Notes under the pieces: generated by a model
What the model saw: the letters and a program-made list of their open reading frames with translations, nothing else
Told to the model about the DNA's origin: nothing
Database searches by the model: none
Assembly (NCBI GenBank): GCA_022793095.1
Contig: JAAWCD010000118.1
Span: 1-36,470, forward strand
Source of the DNA: Oscillospiraceae bacterium
GTDB taxonomy: Bacteria; Bacillota; Clostridia; Oscillospirales; Oscillospiraceae
DNA: 36,470 bases
Direction of reading: 5' to 3'
Program-made: the position numbers and the translations under genes
Shown: positions 1 through 8,123 of the stretch, one piece after another
Position numbering within the stretch: the stretch's first letter is position 1
Layout of the letters: every line of letters begins with the position of its first letter

Positions 1-30
1 CAATCACATCATTGAAGCTAAATTCTAGCA

Positions 31-39
31 TTCAAAGAA
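31..39 (-). promoter_or_regulatory. boxA-like antitermination motif of an rRNA leader
   Basis: Read on the minus strand this is TTCTTTGAA, preceded by TCAATT. It resembles the boxA core (TTCTTTGAAAA type) that Nus factors bind in Firmicute rRNA leaders. It lies downstream of two strong minus-strand promoters (P2 at 167-195, P1 at 293-321). A nearby stem, ACTTGG (about 45-50) with CCAAGT (about 69-74), could be a leader or processing hairpin. The rRNA gene itself would lie beyond base 1, so this assignment rests on context only. Confidence 0.45.
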
Positions 40-166
40 AATTGACTTGGTCTTCGTGTTTCATAAGCCAAGTACTTTTTTAAGTCCTTACACTGGTGCT
101 CTTGTGTGTTTCGTTCACGTTGTTTAATTTACAAGGTGCAGGGTTTCCGCTCTTCAGCGGGCTTTT

Positions 167-195
167 ATTGTACCAAATCATCTCAGCTTTGTCAA
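167..195 (-). promoter_or_regulatory. Probable rRNA operon promoter P2
   Basis: The minus strand reads TTGACA, a 17-base spacer, then TACAAT. Transcription would start near base 160 and run off the left edge. A GC-rich hairpin (CCGCT...AGCGG, about 147-160) and a boxA-like motif follow. Together with P1 upstream this gives the tandem strong promoter layout typical of Firmicute rrn operons. Confidence 0.7.
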
Positions 196-292
196 GTAGT
201 TTTTTCTTTTTTGTAAAGCTTTTGTTGCCTACAGAAGCAAACAGCTTGACACCTTTTTGTTTGGTAACGTTGTCCTCGCGGACAGCTTATTA

Positions 293-321
293 AATATACC
301 ACTTCGTCCCGGTTTTGTCAA
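293..321 (-). promoter_or_regulatory. Probable rRNA operon promoter P1
   Basis: The minus strand reads TTGACA, a 17-base spacer, then TATATT. Upstream of the -35 (plus strand 322-352) are three runs of six T on the plus strand, that is A-tracts on the transcribed strand, as in an UP element or bent DNA. No gene lies between this promoter and the left edge. Bases 1-425 therefore appear to be non-coding leader and promoter sequence. Confidence 0.7.
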
Positions 322-356
322 GCACTTTTTTGCTTTTTTCGTCCTTTTTTCTTCTC

Positions 357-396
357 TTCTTTTTCTTGAAAGAAAAAGAAGCAAAAAGAACTTTAA
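357..396 (+). repeat. Dispersed intergenic palindrome, copy 1
   Basis: Core palindrome TTTTTCTTGAAAGAAAAA with an asymmetric tail GCAAAAAGAACTTTAA. The same core and tail recur at least ten more times in the window, always outside genes or at their very ends. This copy sits between the presumed rrn promoter and the oppA terminator. Confidence 0.8.
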
Positions 397-425
397 TCTA
401 ACTGCTATCACTACTTTTTCTCACC

Positions 426-460
426 AAAAACCGCCCTTCCCATATACGGGAAGGGCGGTT
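426..460 (-). terminator. Intrinsic terminator of oppA
   Basis: Perfect 13-bp stem AACCGCCCTTCCC/GGGAAGGGCGGTT with a 6-base loop. On the minus strand it is followed by a run of T. It lies about 30 bases after the oppA stop codon, which supports the stop being genuine. Confidence 0.85.
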
Positions 461-488
461 CCGCCTTAATTTAAAACAGCTTCAAAGC

Positions 489-2468
489 TTATTCAGCCAC
501 ACCAAAATCAGCCTTCCAGCCCTCATAACGGCCGAACTGGCAGTCGTTGTTGCCGGAAGCAGTGGTCCACATCTCCAGCATGTTGATGGGGTCGTTGAAG
601 TCGGCCAGCCAGCCTTCACGGGCGATATCGAAGTTGCCCTGCTTACGCTCCTCCAGGAAGACGTTCCAGTCCACCGGCTTGATGGACATTTCAACGCCAA
701 TTTCGCCGAAGTCAGCCTGAAGGGCTACAGCAACAGCCTCATTGCCGGTGCCGCTGTTGACCAGGTACTCCATGCTGATGGGGGTAGCGTCGGACAGCAT
801 GCCGTCCTCGTCGAACTCATAGCCGGCATACTCCAGCAGCTCACGGGCCAGCTCAACATTGTCGTTGATGTCTTCGGGAGAAGGATCGTAGTAATCCCAC
901 TCGTCAGAGTGGAAAATGCCGCCATTGCCGTCAGCCATGCCGGCGGGGATGAACGCGCCAGCAGGAACCTGATCCGCCTGGCCGATATTCTCCACGATAT
1001 AGTCGCGGTCAACCAGCAGAGCGAATGCCTGCCGCATGGCGTTGGCCTGCTGCACAGTCTTGCCCTCAAAGAGCTTGGAGTTGACATTGAAGCCAACGTA
1101 GTAGTTGCCCAGCTGAGGATCGCAGAAGTACTCAGGACGGGCCTTAGCCTCGCCCATCATGTCGGTGGGAATGGAGTCGATAAAGTCCAGATTGCCGGAC
1201 TCGTAGGCGCTCCAGATAGCGGAATCATCAGAAGAAAGCATGAATTCCATCTTCTCCAGCGTCACTTCATCAGCACGATGATAGTTGGGGTTCTTGACAT
1301 AAGTCATGGAAGAGTCATGGCTCCAGCTCTCCAGTGTGAAGGCGCCGTTGGTGACAAAGCCAGCCTCCAGCGCCCAAGCGCCGGGGTTGGTGCCGTTGGG
1401 ATCAGCGGCCTCAACAGAAGCCTGATGAACCGGGAAATAGGCGGGGAAGGCGCACAGGTCCATGAAGTAGGGGCAGGGAGAAACCAGCGCGATGGACAGA
1501 GTCAGGCCGTCGTCAGAGACCTCCAGGTTCAGGCTGCCGTCTTCCTTCCGGTCGATGACGTCCATCATGTAAGCATAGTCAGCGCCGGTGAGGGGGTTAA
1601 CCAGACGGTTCCAGGAGTAGAGGAAGTCGTTGGCGTCCAGCTTGTCGCCGTTGGACCACTTCAGGTCAGGCTTCAGCGTGAAGTGATAGACCTCAGTGAC
1701 GCCCACATCGGTGAGGGGGTTCTCCGGGTCGGGAGTGTCCTTGGAAACGACCTGGGACACGGTCTTGACATCCACCACAGAGCCGTCGTCCGGGAGCTTC
1801 TCGTCAATGGCGACCTGGGTCTCGTTGCCCTCGGCGTCGATGAAATACCGGTCAACAAAGCGCTTGGCCTCATCCACGGTGTAGCTCTCGGCCACGTCCA
1901 GCACGGTAGCGCCGGAGGCGTCATAGGAGCACAAGCCGGCGAAGGAGGTAATAGCCAGGATAGCGCCGTCAACAGAAGAGTTCAGGGCGGGGTCCAGCTT
2001 GGCAGGCTCGGAAGCGATCATCAGCCGCAGGGTGTCGGAGCCATTGTCCATCTTGGTGAACATGAAGAACTTAAAGCCGTAGGGGTTGGTCCAGAAGTTG
2101 CTCATGCCGCGAGCCATGTAGGGGTCAGTATAGTAGTAGAGGGGCAGGACCGCGCCAGTGGACATCAGCATGTCCTCAGCCTGGTGCATCAGGTCCACAC
2201 GGTGGGCAAAGTCAGTGGTGGTCCGGATCTCGTCGATCAGGTCGTTGTACTGGTCCCACTCGTTCACAGGGTCAATGGTGCCCACCTTGTCCAGGATGCT
2301 GCCAGCGGGTTCCTTGTCTCCGTCCTCCGCGGGAGCTGTGGACTGGGAAGGCGCGGGCGTGTCGTTGGGCGTGCCGGCGTTGCCGCCGTTGTTCCCACCG
2401 CCGCAGCCGGCCAGCAGGCCCGCGCACATGGCGCCAGCCAGCAGCAGAGCAATCAGCTTCTTCATCAT
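489..2468 (-). CDS. oppA: Oligopeptide-binding lipoprotein, apparently circularly permuted (OppA family)
   Basis: This is the substrate-binding lipoprotein (659 aa) of the oligopeptide ABC transporter encoded upstream. Residues 1-22 are a lipoprotein signal ending LLAGC, followed by a Gly/Asn/Pro-rich linker. Residues about 142-659 follow the SBP_bac_5 fold from its usual start (LDP near 158, VAES) to the GNFDIAREGWLADFNDP block, but the protein stops soon after, where family members continue for about 75 residues. That missing tail (helix, AED.LM, PLYYYT, NP.G) is instead found at residues about 68-140, between linker and N-lobe, so the order looks circularly permuted. The start has GGAGG six bases upstream; a terminator follows. 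It is the last gene of the opp operon, separated from oppF by a 165-base gap with two repeat copies. Confidence 0.9.
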   Translation of the reverse strand: MMKKLIALLLAGAMCAGLLAGCGGGNNGGNAGTPNDTPAPSQSTAPAEDGDKEPAGSILDKVGTIDPVNEWDQYNDLIDEIRTTTDFAHRVDLMHQAEDMLMSTGAVLPLYYYTDPYMARGMSNFWTNPYGFKFFMFTKMDNGSDTLRLMIASEPAKLDPALNSSVDGAILAITSFAGLCSYDASGATVLDVAESYTVDEAKRFVDRYFIDAEGNETQVAIDEKLPDDGSVVDVKTVSQVVSKDTPDPENPLTDVGVTEVYHFTLKPDLKWSNGDKLDANDFLYSWNRLVNPLTGADYAYMMDVIDRKEDGSLNLEVSDDGLTLSIALVSPCPYFMDLCAFPAYFPVHQASVEAADPNGTNPGAWALEAGFVTNGAFTLESWSHDSSMTYVKNPNYHRADEVTLEKMEFMLSSDDSAIWSAYESGNLDFIDSIPTDMMGEAKARPEYFCDPQLGNYYVGFNVNSKLFEGKTVQQANAMRQAFALLVDRDYIVENIGQADQVPAGAFIPAGMADGNGGIFHSDEWDYYDPSPEDINDNVELARELLEYAGYEFDEDGMLSDATPISMEYLVNSGTGNEAVAVALQADFGEIGVEMSIKPVDWNVFLEERKQGNFDIAREGWLADFNDPINMLEMWTTASGNNDCQFGRYEGWKADFGVAE

Positions 2469-2493
2469 TTCTTACCTCCAAATGTTTTTTCTC

Positions 2494-2533
2494 TTCTTTT
2501 TCTTAGAAGAAAAAGAAGCAAAAAGAATTTTAA
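2494..2533 (+). repeat. Dispersed intergenic palindrome, copy 2
   Basis: Same family as 357-396, with the core slightly changed (CTTAGAAG) and the tail GCAAAAAGAATTTTAA. It lies in the oppF-oppA gap and is paired head-to-head with copy 3. The bases between them hold a small GGGC..GCCC hairpin. Confidence 0.75.
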
Positions 2534-2582
2534 TCACGGGCTGATGCCCGAAATTAACATATAGGCTCCAAATAACCGCTGT

Positions 2583-2619
2583 TTGAAGTTCTTTTGATTC
2601 TTTTCTTTCAAGAAAAGAA
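2583..2619 (-). repeat. Dispersed intergenic palindrome, copy 3
   Basis: Inverted copy: TTGAAGTTCTTTT tail then the CTTTCAAGAAAAG core. With copy 2 it forms an inverted pair in the oppF-oppA gap, so the polycistronic mRNA would carry a long foldable element just before oppA. Confidence 0.75.
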
Positions 2620-2633
2620 GGAACAACAAGCCG

Positions 2634-3602
2634 TCATTTGTTCCAGCAGGCCACCATATGGCCGCCGCCGCGGTCCGTGAGGGTGGGGCACTCGGCCTCA
2701 CACTGCTCGCTTGCGTAGCGGCACCGGGTCCGGAAGGGGCAGCCCTTTGGCATGTTCAGCGGGCTGGGCACGTCGCCTTCCAGCACAATGCGCCGGCGCT
2801 CCCTGGCCGTCTTCGGGTCCGGAATGGGCACCGCTGACAGCAAAGATTCCGTGTAGGGATGAATCGGATGGTCAATCAACTCATCCGCGTCCGCCATTTC
2901 CATCATCTTGCCCAGATACATGACCGCAATCCGGTCCGAAATGTGGTGGACCACCAGCAGGTCATGGGCAATAAACAGATAAGCCACGCCCAGCTTCTTC
3001 TGAAGGTCTTCAAACATGTTGATGACCTGGGCCTGAATGGACACGTCCAGCGCGGACACCGGTTCGTCACAGACGATGAACTTGGGTCCCACCGCCAGAG
3101 CCCGGGCAATGCCGATGCGCTGGCGCTGGCCACCGGAAAACTCGTGGGCATAACGGGTGGCGTGCTCTGAGTTCAAGCCCACCATCTCCATCAGACTCAG
3201 AATTTTCTCCCGGCGCTCCTCCTTGGTGCTGTACAGCTTGTGCACGTCCAGCGGCTCGCCAATGATATCGCCCACCGTCATGCGCGGGTTCAGGGAGGAG
3301 TAAGGATCCTGGAACACCATTTGCATCTTCTTACGAAGCACATGGATATTCTTGTCCGTCACCGGCTCGCCATCAAACTTGATAGTACCGCCAGTGGGCT
3401 TGTAAAGGTGAATCAGCGTCCGGCCCACTGTGGTCTTGCCGCAGCCCGACTCGCCCACCAGGCCCAGGGTTTCGCCGGGCTTGATGGAAAAGGACACGTC
3501 GTCCACCGCCTTCAGCGGAATGGTTTTGCCGAAGCCGGCCCGCACGGGAAAGTACTGCTTAAGGTGTTCGACCTCTACCAAATATTCGTTGTTTCCGCTC
3601 AT
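2634..3602 (-). CDS. oppF: Oligopeptide ABC transporter ATPase OppF
   Basis: Cytoplasmic ATP-hydrolysing subunit (322 aa) of the peptide importer, pairing with OppD. The Walker A motif GESGCGKT is at residues 50-57, the Q-loop QDP near 98, the signature FSGGQ at 155-159 and Walker B FIVCDE at 175-180. The C-terminal oligopeptide/dipeptide domain ends with the cysteine cluster (CPFRTRC..C..C) common in this family. The start codon overlaps the oppD stop (ATGA) and has GGGAG upstream. OppF rather than OppD is chosen from the order and from the [14 protein letters not shown] N-terminus, which follows the OppF pattern. Confidence 0.93.
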   Translation of the reverse strand: MSGNNEYLVEVEHLKQYFPVRAGFGKTIPLKAVDDVSFSIKPGETLGLVGESGCGKTTVGRTLIHLYKPTGGTIKFDGEPVTDKNIHVLRKKMQMVFQDPYSSLNPRMTVGDIIGEPLDVHKLYSTKEERREKILSLMEMVGLNSEHATRYAHEFSGGQRQRIGIARALAVGPKFIVCDEPVSALDVSIQAQVINMFEDLQKKLGVAYLFIAHDLLVVHHISDRIAVMYLGKMMEMADADELIDHPIHPYTESLLSAVPIPDPKTARERRRIVLEGDVPSPLNMPKGCPFRTRCRYASEQCEAECPTLTDRGGGHMVACWNK

Positions 3603-4606
3603 TCGGCCTCTCCCTTCTCAGCTCCCAGCTGTTTCCTGATGTTCACCCAGCAGCTGGCCAAATGGCTGTCCGTGAGCCGGATCTCCTCCGGCACCTCTTC
3701 CAGACAGATCTTCATGGCCGCGTCGCAGCGGGTGCAGAAGGCGCAGCCCTTGGGCATATTCAGAAGGTTGATGGGTGTGCCGCCGATGGGAACCAGCCGC
3801 TCCTTGTTGTTCTCCACCGTGGGGATGGAGCGAAGCAGCCCCTTGGTGTACTCGTGGGCCGGCTCATAGAAAATATCGTCCGCCGTGCCCCGCTCACAAA
3901 CCCGTCCGCCGTACATGACGATGATCTCGTCACACATGGAGGCGATGACGCCCAGGTCATGGGTCACCATGATAATCGCCATGCCCAGCTTTTTCTGAAG
4001 TTCCTGCATCAGCTCCAGGATCTGAGCCTGAATGGTCACATCCAGCGCGGTAGTGGGCTCGTCAGCGATCAGAATGTCTGGCTCGCAGGCCAGGGCCATG
4101 GCGATCATGACCCGCTGCCGCATGCCGCCGGACAGCTCATGGGGGTACTGCTTGACCCGCTTCTCCGGCTCGTTCACGCCCACCAGGGACAACATTTCCA
4201 CCGCGCGGGCCTTGGCCTCCTGCTTGGACTTGTCCGTGTGGAGGAGAATGGCCTCCTCCAACTGGTTGCCGATGGTGAACAGAGGGTTCAGGCTGGTCAT
4301 CGGGTCCTGAAAGATGATGGAGCAGCAGCGGCCGCGAAAGCCCGCCATCTGCTTTTTGTCCCAGTTGACAATGTTCTCTCCCTTGTAGAGCACCTCGCCC
4401 TGGGTGATGGATCCGTTTTCCGTCAAAATCTGCATGATGGAGTAGGCCGTCACTGACTTGCCGGAGCCGGATTCGCCCACGATGCCCAGGGTCTTGCCGG
4501 GCTCCAGGGTAAAGGAGACGCCGTTGACCGCCCGAACCTCGCCGTTGTCGGTGTCAAAGGAGGTGTGGAGGTCCCGGACCTCCAAAACGTATTTGCTCTC
4601 ACTCAT
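3599..4606 (-). CDS. oppD: Oligopeptide ABC transporter ATPase OppD
   Basis: Second ATPase of the peptide importer (335 aa). Walker A GESGSGKS is at residues 44-51, Q-loop QDP near 100, signature LSGGM at 158-162 and Walker B DILIADE at 177-183. A C-terminal cysteine-containing oligopeptide domain (CAFCTRC) is present. I place the start at the ATG at 4606, eight bases after GGAGG; an in-frame GTG at 4615 overlaps that ribosome site and is unlikely. It lies five bases after the oppC stop and overlaps oppF by four bases. Confidence 0.93.
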   Translation of the reverse strand: MSESKYVLEVRDLHTSFDTDNGEVRAVNGVSFTLEPGKTLGIVGESGSGKSVTAYSIMQILTENGSITQGEVLYKGENIVNWDKKQMAGFRGRCCSIIFQDPMTSLNPLFTIGNQLEEAILLHTDKSKQEAKARAVEMLSLVGVNEPEKRVKQYPHELSGGMRQRVMIAMALACEPDILIADEPTTALDVTIQAQILELMQELQKKLGMAIIMVTHDLGVIASMCDEIIVMYGGRVCERGTADDIFYEPAHEYTKGLLRSIPTVENNKERLVPIGGTPINLLNMPKGCAFCTRCDAAMKICLEEVPEEIRLTDSHLASCWVNIRKQLGAEKGEAE

Positions 4607-4611
4607 GCCAC

Positions 4612-5685
4612 TCACCTCCGCAGTTTCGGGTCAAAGGCGTCCCGCAGGCCGTCGCCCAGCAGGTTGAAGGCCAGCACAATCAGGCAGATCAGCATGGCGG
4701 GGAACACCAGCTTGTGCGGGTAATTCTGAATTCCGCCCCGGGCGGCGTTGGCCAGGGAGCCCAGGGAGGGCATAGGGGCCTGCACGCCCAGGCCCACGAA
4801 GCTCAGGAAGCTCTCCGTAAAGATGGCGGAGGGAATCTGCAATGCCACCGAGATGAAGATGACGGAAAGGCAGTTGGGCAGGATGTGCTTCCGCAGGATG
4901 CGTGAGGCGGGGGTGCCGATGGTTTTCGCCGCCAGCACATACTCGTTTTCCTTGATGGTGAGGATCTGGCCCCGGACCAGCCGGGCCATGCTCACCCAGT
5001 ACAGCAGGCCGAAGACGATAAACAGGGAGATCATGTTGACGCCCAGCGCCTTCAGAACCGTGCCTTCAATCAGCGGCGTCAGGGTGGCGTCCAGCACCAC
5101 CGAGAGCAGAATAACCATCAGAAGGTCCGGCAGGGAGTAGATGATATCGCAGATACGCATCATGATAAGGTCCACCCGGCCGCCGAAGTAGCCGGAGATG
5201 GAGCCGTAAAGCAGTCCGATAATCATCACGATGACGCTGGCGAACAGGCCAACCGCCAGGGAAACCCGGGCGCCGTAGATGACACGGATGAAGTAGTCCC
5301 GGCACTGGTCGTCCGTGCCGAAAATGTGGGGGAACAGCTTTTCTCCGGTTTCTTCCATATACTTCTGTTCGTTTACCGACCAGGTCATGGGAGCCAGGTT
5401 TTGGGCGGTTTTGTCCCGGCGGCCGTTGACCTTCAGAATGTCGGCGTAGCCGTAAGGCACAATCAGGGGCGCGAAAAGAATGGTGAAAATCAGCAGAGCC
5501 AGCACAATCAGGGAGCCCACGGCCAGAGGGTTTTTCATCAGGCGCCTCATACCATCCTTAAAGAAGGTGGTGGACTCGCTCATCACGTCCTGCTGACGCT
5601 TCTCCTCCTCAGTGGCCAGGGCGAACTTGGACAGGTCGATTTGGGTGCTGAGCAGATTCTTCTTTGGTATTTCGTTGTTCATCAC
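4612..5685 (-). CDS. oppC: Oligopeptide ABC transporter permease OppC
   Basis: Inner-membrane permease (357 aa) of the BPD_transp_1 family. A cytoplasmic N-terminus of about 50 residues is followed by the first membrane segment (SLIVLALLIFTILFAPLIV), a large external loop containing FGTDDQCRDYF, then further membrane segments. The EAA loop for ATPase docking (VLAAKTIGTPASRILRKHI) and the closing GDGLRDAFDPKLR motif are typical of OppC/DppC. GAGGAGG lies eight bases before a GTG at 5685; an ATG follows at 5682, so either could start the protein. Confidence 0.93.
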   Translation of the reverse strand: MMNNEIPKKNLLSTQIDLSKFALATEEEKRQQDVMSESTTFFKDGMRRLMKNPLAVGSLIVLALLIFTILFAPLIVPYGYADILKVNGRRDKTAQNLAPMTWSVNEQKYMEETGEKLFPHIFGTDDQCRDYFIRVIYGARVSLAVGLFASVIVMIIGLLYGSISGYFGGRVDLIMMRICDIIYSLPDLLMVILLSVVLDATLTPLIEGTVLKALGVNMISLFIVFGLLYWVSMARLVRGQILTIKENEYVLAAKTIGTPASRILRKHILPNCLSVIFISVALQIPSAIFTESFLSFVGLGVQAPMPSLGSLANAARGGIQNYPHKLVFPAMLICLIVLAFNLLGDGLRDAFDPKLRR

Positions 5686-5700
5686 GCTGTCAGCCTCCTC

Positions 5701-6612
5701 TTAATCGAACGTAATCCGGGGGTCAATGACCTTATATATGATATCCGTGACCAGGTTGGCGGCCACCATCAGGATGGCCAGGAAAATGGTCAGGCCCATA
5801 ATCAGGGTGTAGTCCCGGTTGGTGATGCTTGTGACAAATTTGGAGCCCAGTCCGCCCATGGTGAACACGCTTTCCACCACCATACTGCCGGTGATGATGG
5901 ACGCCACCATGGGGCCTACGTAGGTGACCACGGGAATCAGCGCGTTGCGGAGCGCGTGCTTGAACACAACCTTCCAAGCGGCCACGCCCTTGGCGCGGGC
6001 GGTGCGGACATAATCCTGATTGAGGGCGTCCAGCATGCTGGTCTTGGTCAGACGGGTGATATAGGCCATGGGGTACAGGGCCAGGGAGACCACAGGCAGC
6101 ACATAGCTCTGAGAATTGGCGGACCAGGCATCCACCAGGCCCAGCTGGATACAGAAAAACAGCAGCAGCAGGGTGGCCAGCACGAAGCTGGGCACCGCAG
6201 TGGCCAGGGTGGAGAAGAAGATGATGAGCCGGTCAGGAATTTTATTTCGATTCAGGGCGGCGATACTGCCCAGCACCACGCCAAAGAAAACGGCCACAGA
6301 GGCGGCCATAAGGCCCAGCTTGGCGCTGATCGCCAGGCCCTCCTTGATCGTCGTGGAAACGCCGCGTCCGGTTTTCAGGCTGACGCCCAAATCACCCCGA
6401 ATAAACTTTCCCATGTAGTTGACATACTGAACGGGAACCGGCTTGTCCAGCCCGTACCGCTCATTCAGCGCGGTGATAACCTCTTTGCTCAGCGCCTTTT
6501 CCGAGTTGAACGGGCCGCCAGGGATGGCGTACATCGCGAAGAAGGTGATGGCGCTGACGATGACTACCGTGACCACTGCGAGAATCACGCGCTTCACCAC
6601 ATACCTGCTCAT
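5701..6612 (-). CDS. oppB: Oligopeptide ABC transporter permease OppB
   Basis: Inner-membrane permease (303 aa) forming the channel with OppC. It begins MSRYVVKRVIL with an N-terminal membrane segment, has the conserved external ALNERYGLDKP block and GDLGVSLKTGR, then the EAA loop YVRTARAKGVAAWKV. It ends with the usual IDPRI motif (VIDPRITFD). The reading frame is open 24 residues further upstream, but that extension overlaps the preceding small gene. The ATG at 6612 overlaps that gene's stop as ATGA, so the start is placed here. It lies directly upstream of oppC. Confidence 0.93.
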   Translation of the reverse strand: MSRYVVKRVILAVVTVVIVSAITFFAMYAIPGGPFNSEKALSKEVITALNERYGLDKPVPVQYVNYMGKFIRGDLGVSLKTGRGVSTTIKEGLAISAKLGLMAASVAVFFGVVLGSIAALNRNKIPDRLIIFFSTLATAVPSFVLATLLLLFFCIQLGLVDAWSANSQSYVLPVVSLALYPMAYITRLTKTSMLDALNQDYVRTARAKGVAAWKVVFKHALRNALIPVVTYVGPMVASIITGSMVVESVFTMGGLGSKFVTSITNRDYTLIMGLTIFLAILMVAANLVTDIIYKVIDPRITFD

Positions 6613-6911
6613 TGGATCACTCTCTCTTTCGTTTCTTTGCGTCCGGTGTTCAGGCTGATGCCCCAGTCGCCCTGAAGCAGCCACTCCAGGCAGCCGGGCT
6701 CACTGGACTCAGGCGGTTCCAAGCCGTAGCGCTCATTCAGCGCGGCCATGACCTCGGGACTCAGCGTCTCCTCCACGCCCGGTCTCTTCTCCGGTTCCGG
6801 CAGTGGCTCCCTGTGGGGCAGTCCGCTGAGGAGAATGGCCCCCGCGAGGACAACCGTAACCACGGCGCCACTCCCCAGAAGGGCCGCGGATTTTGCCGGG
6901 CAATTGCTCAT
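6609..6911 (-). CDS. Small membrane protein resembling only the N-terminus of OppB
   Basis: A 100-residue protein, first gene of the opp operon. It has one membrane segment (about residues 11-30), a proline/glutamate-rich stretch, then LSPEVMAALNERYGLEPP and GDWGISLNTGR. These match OppB's LSKEVITALNERYGLDKP and GDLGVSLKTGR in the same order, so it looks like a partial tandem duplication of oppB that lost the permease core. The ATG at 6911 has AAGGAGAG about ten bases upstream, and its stop overlaps the oppB start (ATGA), indicating translational coupling. Upstream in-frame ATGs (to 7019) lack a ribosome site. Function unknown: it could be a translation leader for oppB, an accessory subunit, or a decaying duplicate. 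Confidence 0.75.
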   Translation of the reverse strand: MSNCPAKSAALLGSGAVVTVVLAGAILLSGLPHREPLPEPEKRPGVEETLSPEVMAALNERYGLEPPESSEPGCLEWLLQGDWGISLNTGRKETKERVIQ

Positions 6912-6990
6912 GGGCTTCACACTCTCCTTCCATTTTTTAGATGCCCGCCTGAAACTCAGAACCTCCGGCGCAGCAGGCACGGAATGGATA

Positions 6991-7040
6991 TTGCTGGTTT
7001 TCAGTATGAAAACCAGCAAAAAATAGGCGTACGCCTATTT
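6991..7040 (-). promoter_or_regulatory. Paired inverted repeats in the opp leader
   Basis: Two adjacent perfect structures. At 6991-7019 are 12-bp arms (TTGCTGGTTTTC/GAAAACCAGCAA) around a 5-base loop. At 7021-7040 is a 20-bp palindrome (AAATAGGCGT and its mirror). On the transcribed minus strand the palindrome comes first and is followed by six T, so it could act as a terminator-like attenuator or as a protein operator. Both lie between the opp promoter and the first gene. Confidence 0.6.
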
Positions 7041-7147
7041 AAGGACCGGTGTGCGCTTCCTGGAATATATACAGCTGTCCTTCTTTGGCACACATTCATC
7101 CCCATAAAAAATGCACAAATCCGCGCCCGCAGAATTGATATGTCGCT

Positions 7148-7176
7148 ATTATAGCTCCCTGGTCCCTCTTTGTCAA
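7148..7176 (-). promoter_or_regulatory. Promoter of the opp operon
   Basis: The minus strand reads TTGACA, 17 bases, TATAAT: a perfect sigma-A consensus. Transcription would begin near 7141, leaving a leader of about 230 bases before the first gene at 6911. This long leader contains the paired inverted repeats at 6991-7040. Confidence 0.85.
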
Positions 7177-7280
7177 TTTCAAATTTGTGGTCTTGCCGGA
7201 AAAGGCGGCATTTTTCCCTCTTTTCGGTCGTTTTTTCCTCTTTGCGGTCCTAGAAGCTGTGACCGCATTTTCTCCCGTTT

Positions 7281-7307
7281 CTGAGAAAACGGACAAGTTT
7301 TTCTCAG
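7281..7307 (-). terminator. Possible terminator after the P-II-like gene
   Basis: CTGAGAAAA and TTTTCTCAG form a 9-bp hairpin about 30 bases after the P-II-like stop codon. There is no long T run on the minus strand, so the call is weak. Confidence 0.35.
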
Positions 7308-7335
7308 GATCTGTTCCGCACCCGCCGGCAGTGCA

Positions 7336-8025
7336 TCAATCCGCCTCCGGATCGTCCTCCAGGGCCCGCAGGCCCGCAGTGGAGGTCACGGGCAGAGAAA
7401 AGACAATGGCCTTCGCCTTGGTGTGCATTCCGGCTTGTTCGGTGATGGCCTGCATAATGGCGTTTTTCTGCTCACTTCTTGTGACGATAAAGACCATTTC
7501 CTTCTCCGCGGCCAGGGAGACGCCGAAAAAGCGCTCCGCCTCCTCCATGCCGGTGCCCTTGGCGTGGAGGACCGTGCCGCCGCCCGCGCCCGCGCCTCTG
7601 GCGGCGGTCATGACCGGCTCCATATAGCCTTGGTTGGCCACAGCAATAATCATTTCATATTTGGTGTCCTTCATCTGCGATTCCTCCCCTCCGGCATAGG
7701 GCTGGCCGGACAGAAATTCCAGGGTCTTCCGTCCGCCCACACTGGACATGGGCACCAGGAAAGTAATTCCGCCGCCGGGCCGGTCCAACTCCATCTCCGT
7801 CCGAAGCGTCCGCTTCAGGGACCGCCAGCTCTCCCAGGTCACTACGGTGAACGCTACGGTTTTTTCCCGGCTCTCCAAGCCGAAGGAATCCATCATGGCG
7901 TCGCTGGCCGTTCCCATGCCCAGGCATACCAGATTGACCCCCTTGCCCTGAGATAGGTAATGGGTCAGGAACGCCTCCGCCCGGCCTCGGGGAATAACTG
8001 TAATCATCCAGTATAACGCTCCCAT
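7336..8025 (-). CDS. P-II-like signalling protein with two tandem domains
   Basis: A 229-residue cytoplasmic protein that looks like two P-II (GlnB-fold) modules in tandem, about residues 3-110 and 122-220. The second module has the P-II-like pattern TVLHAKGTGMEEAERFFG, then EKEMVFIVTRSEQKNAIMQAI and KAKAIVFSLPV. P-II proteins sense nucleotides and 2-oxoglutarate and bind partner proteins, often membrane transporters. It lies just downstream of a DUF1538 membrane protein, a pairing I recall from other Firmicutes, so it probably regulates that protein (inference). The start has AAAAGGAG seven bases upstream. Neither module shows the classical uridylylated GlnB T-loop tyrosine context, so the signal may differ from canonical nitrogen control. 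Confidence 0.75.
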   Translation of the reverse strand: MGALYWMITVIPRGRAEAFLTHYLSQGKGVNLVCLGMGTASDAMMDSFGLESREKTVAFTVVTWESWRSLKRTLRTEMELDRPGGGITFLVPMSSVGGRKTLEFLSGQPYAGGEESQMKDTKYEMIIAVANQGYMEPVMTAARGAGAGGGTVLHAKGTGMEEAERFFGVSLAAEKEMVFIVTRSEQKNAIMQAITEQAGMHTKAKAIVFSLPVTSTAGLRALEDDPEAD

Positions 8026-8041
8026 ATCTCACTCCTTTTCT

Positions 8042-8082
8042 CCTCCTTTTCTTGAGCAAAAAGGAGGCAAAAGACCTTTAAA
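8042..8082 (+). repeat. Dispersed intergenic palindrome, copy 4 (divergent)
   Basis: CCTCCTTTTCTTGAGCAAAAAGGAGG with the tail GCAAAAGACCTTTAA. The same layout as the other copies with several changes that keep the stem paired. It lies between the DUF1538 and P-II-like genes. Confidence 0.55.
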
Positions 8083-8123
8083 CGGGCTCTGTTTCGCCCC
8101 GCGCAGTCCCGCAGGGCCTGCGG

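Noticed and set aside
909..2564. A 551-codon plus-strand open frame opposite oppA
   Set aside because: It is antisense to a clear OppA-family gene in high-GC sequence, has no ribosome site or known motif, and its composition (Val, Gly, His, Gln) is that of a shadow frame.
5326..6675. A 449-codon plus-strand frame opposite oppB and oppC
   Set aside because: His/Gln-rich antisense shadow of two clear permease genes, with no recognisable domain.
7001..7105. A 34-codon leader peptide frame in the opp leader (minus strand)
   Set aside because: It spans both inverted repeats, but no ribosome site precedes its ATG and its composition gives no hint of attenuation control.
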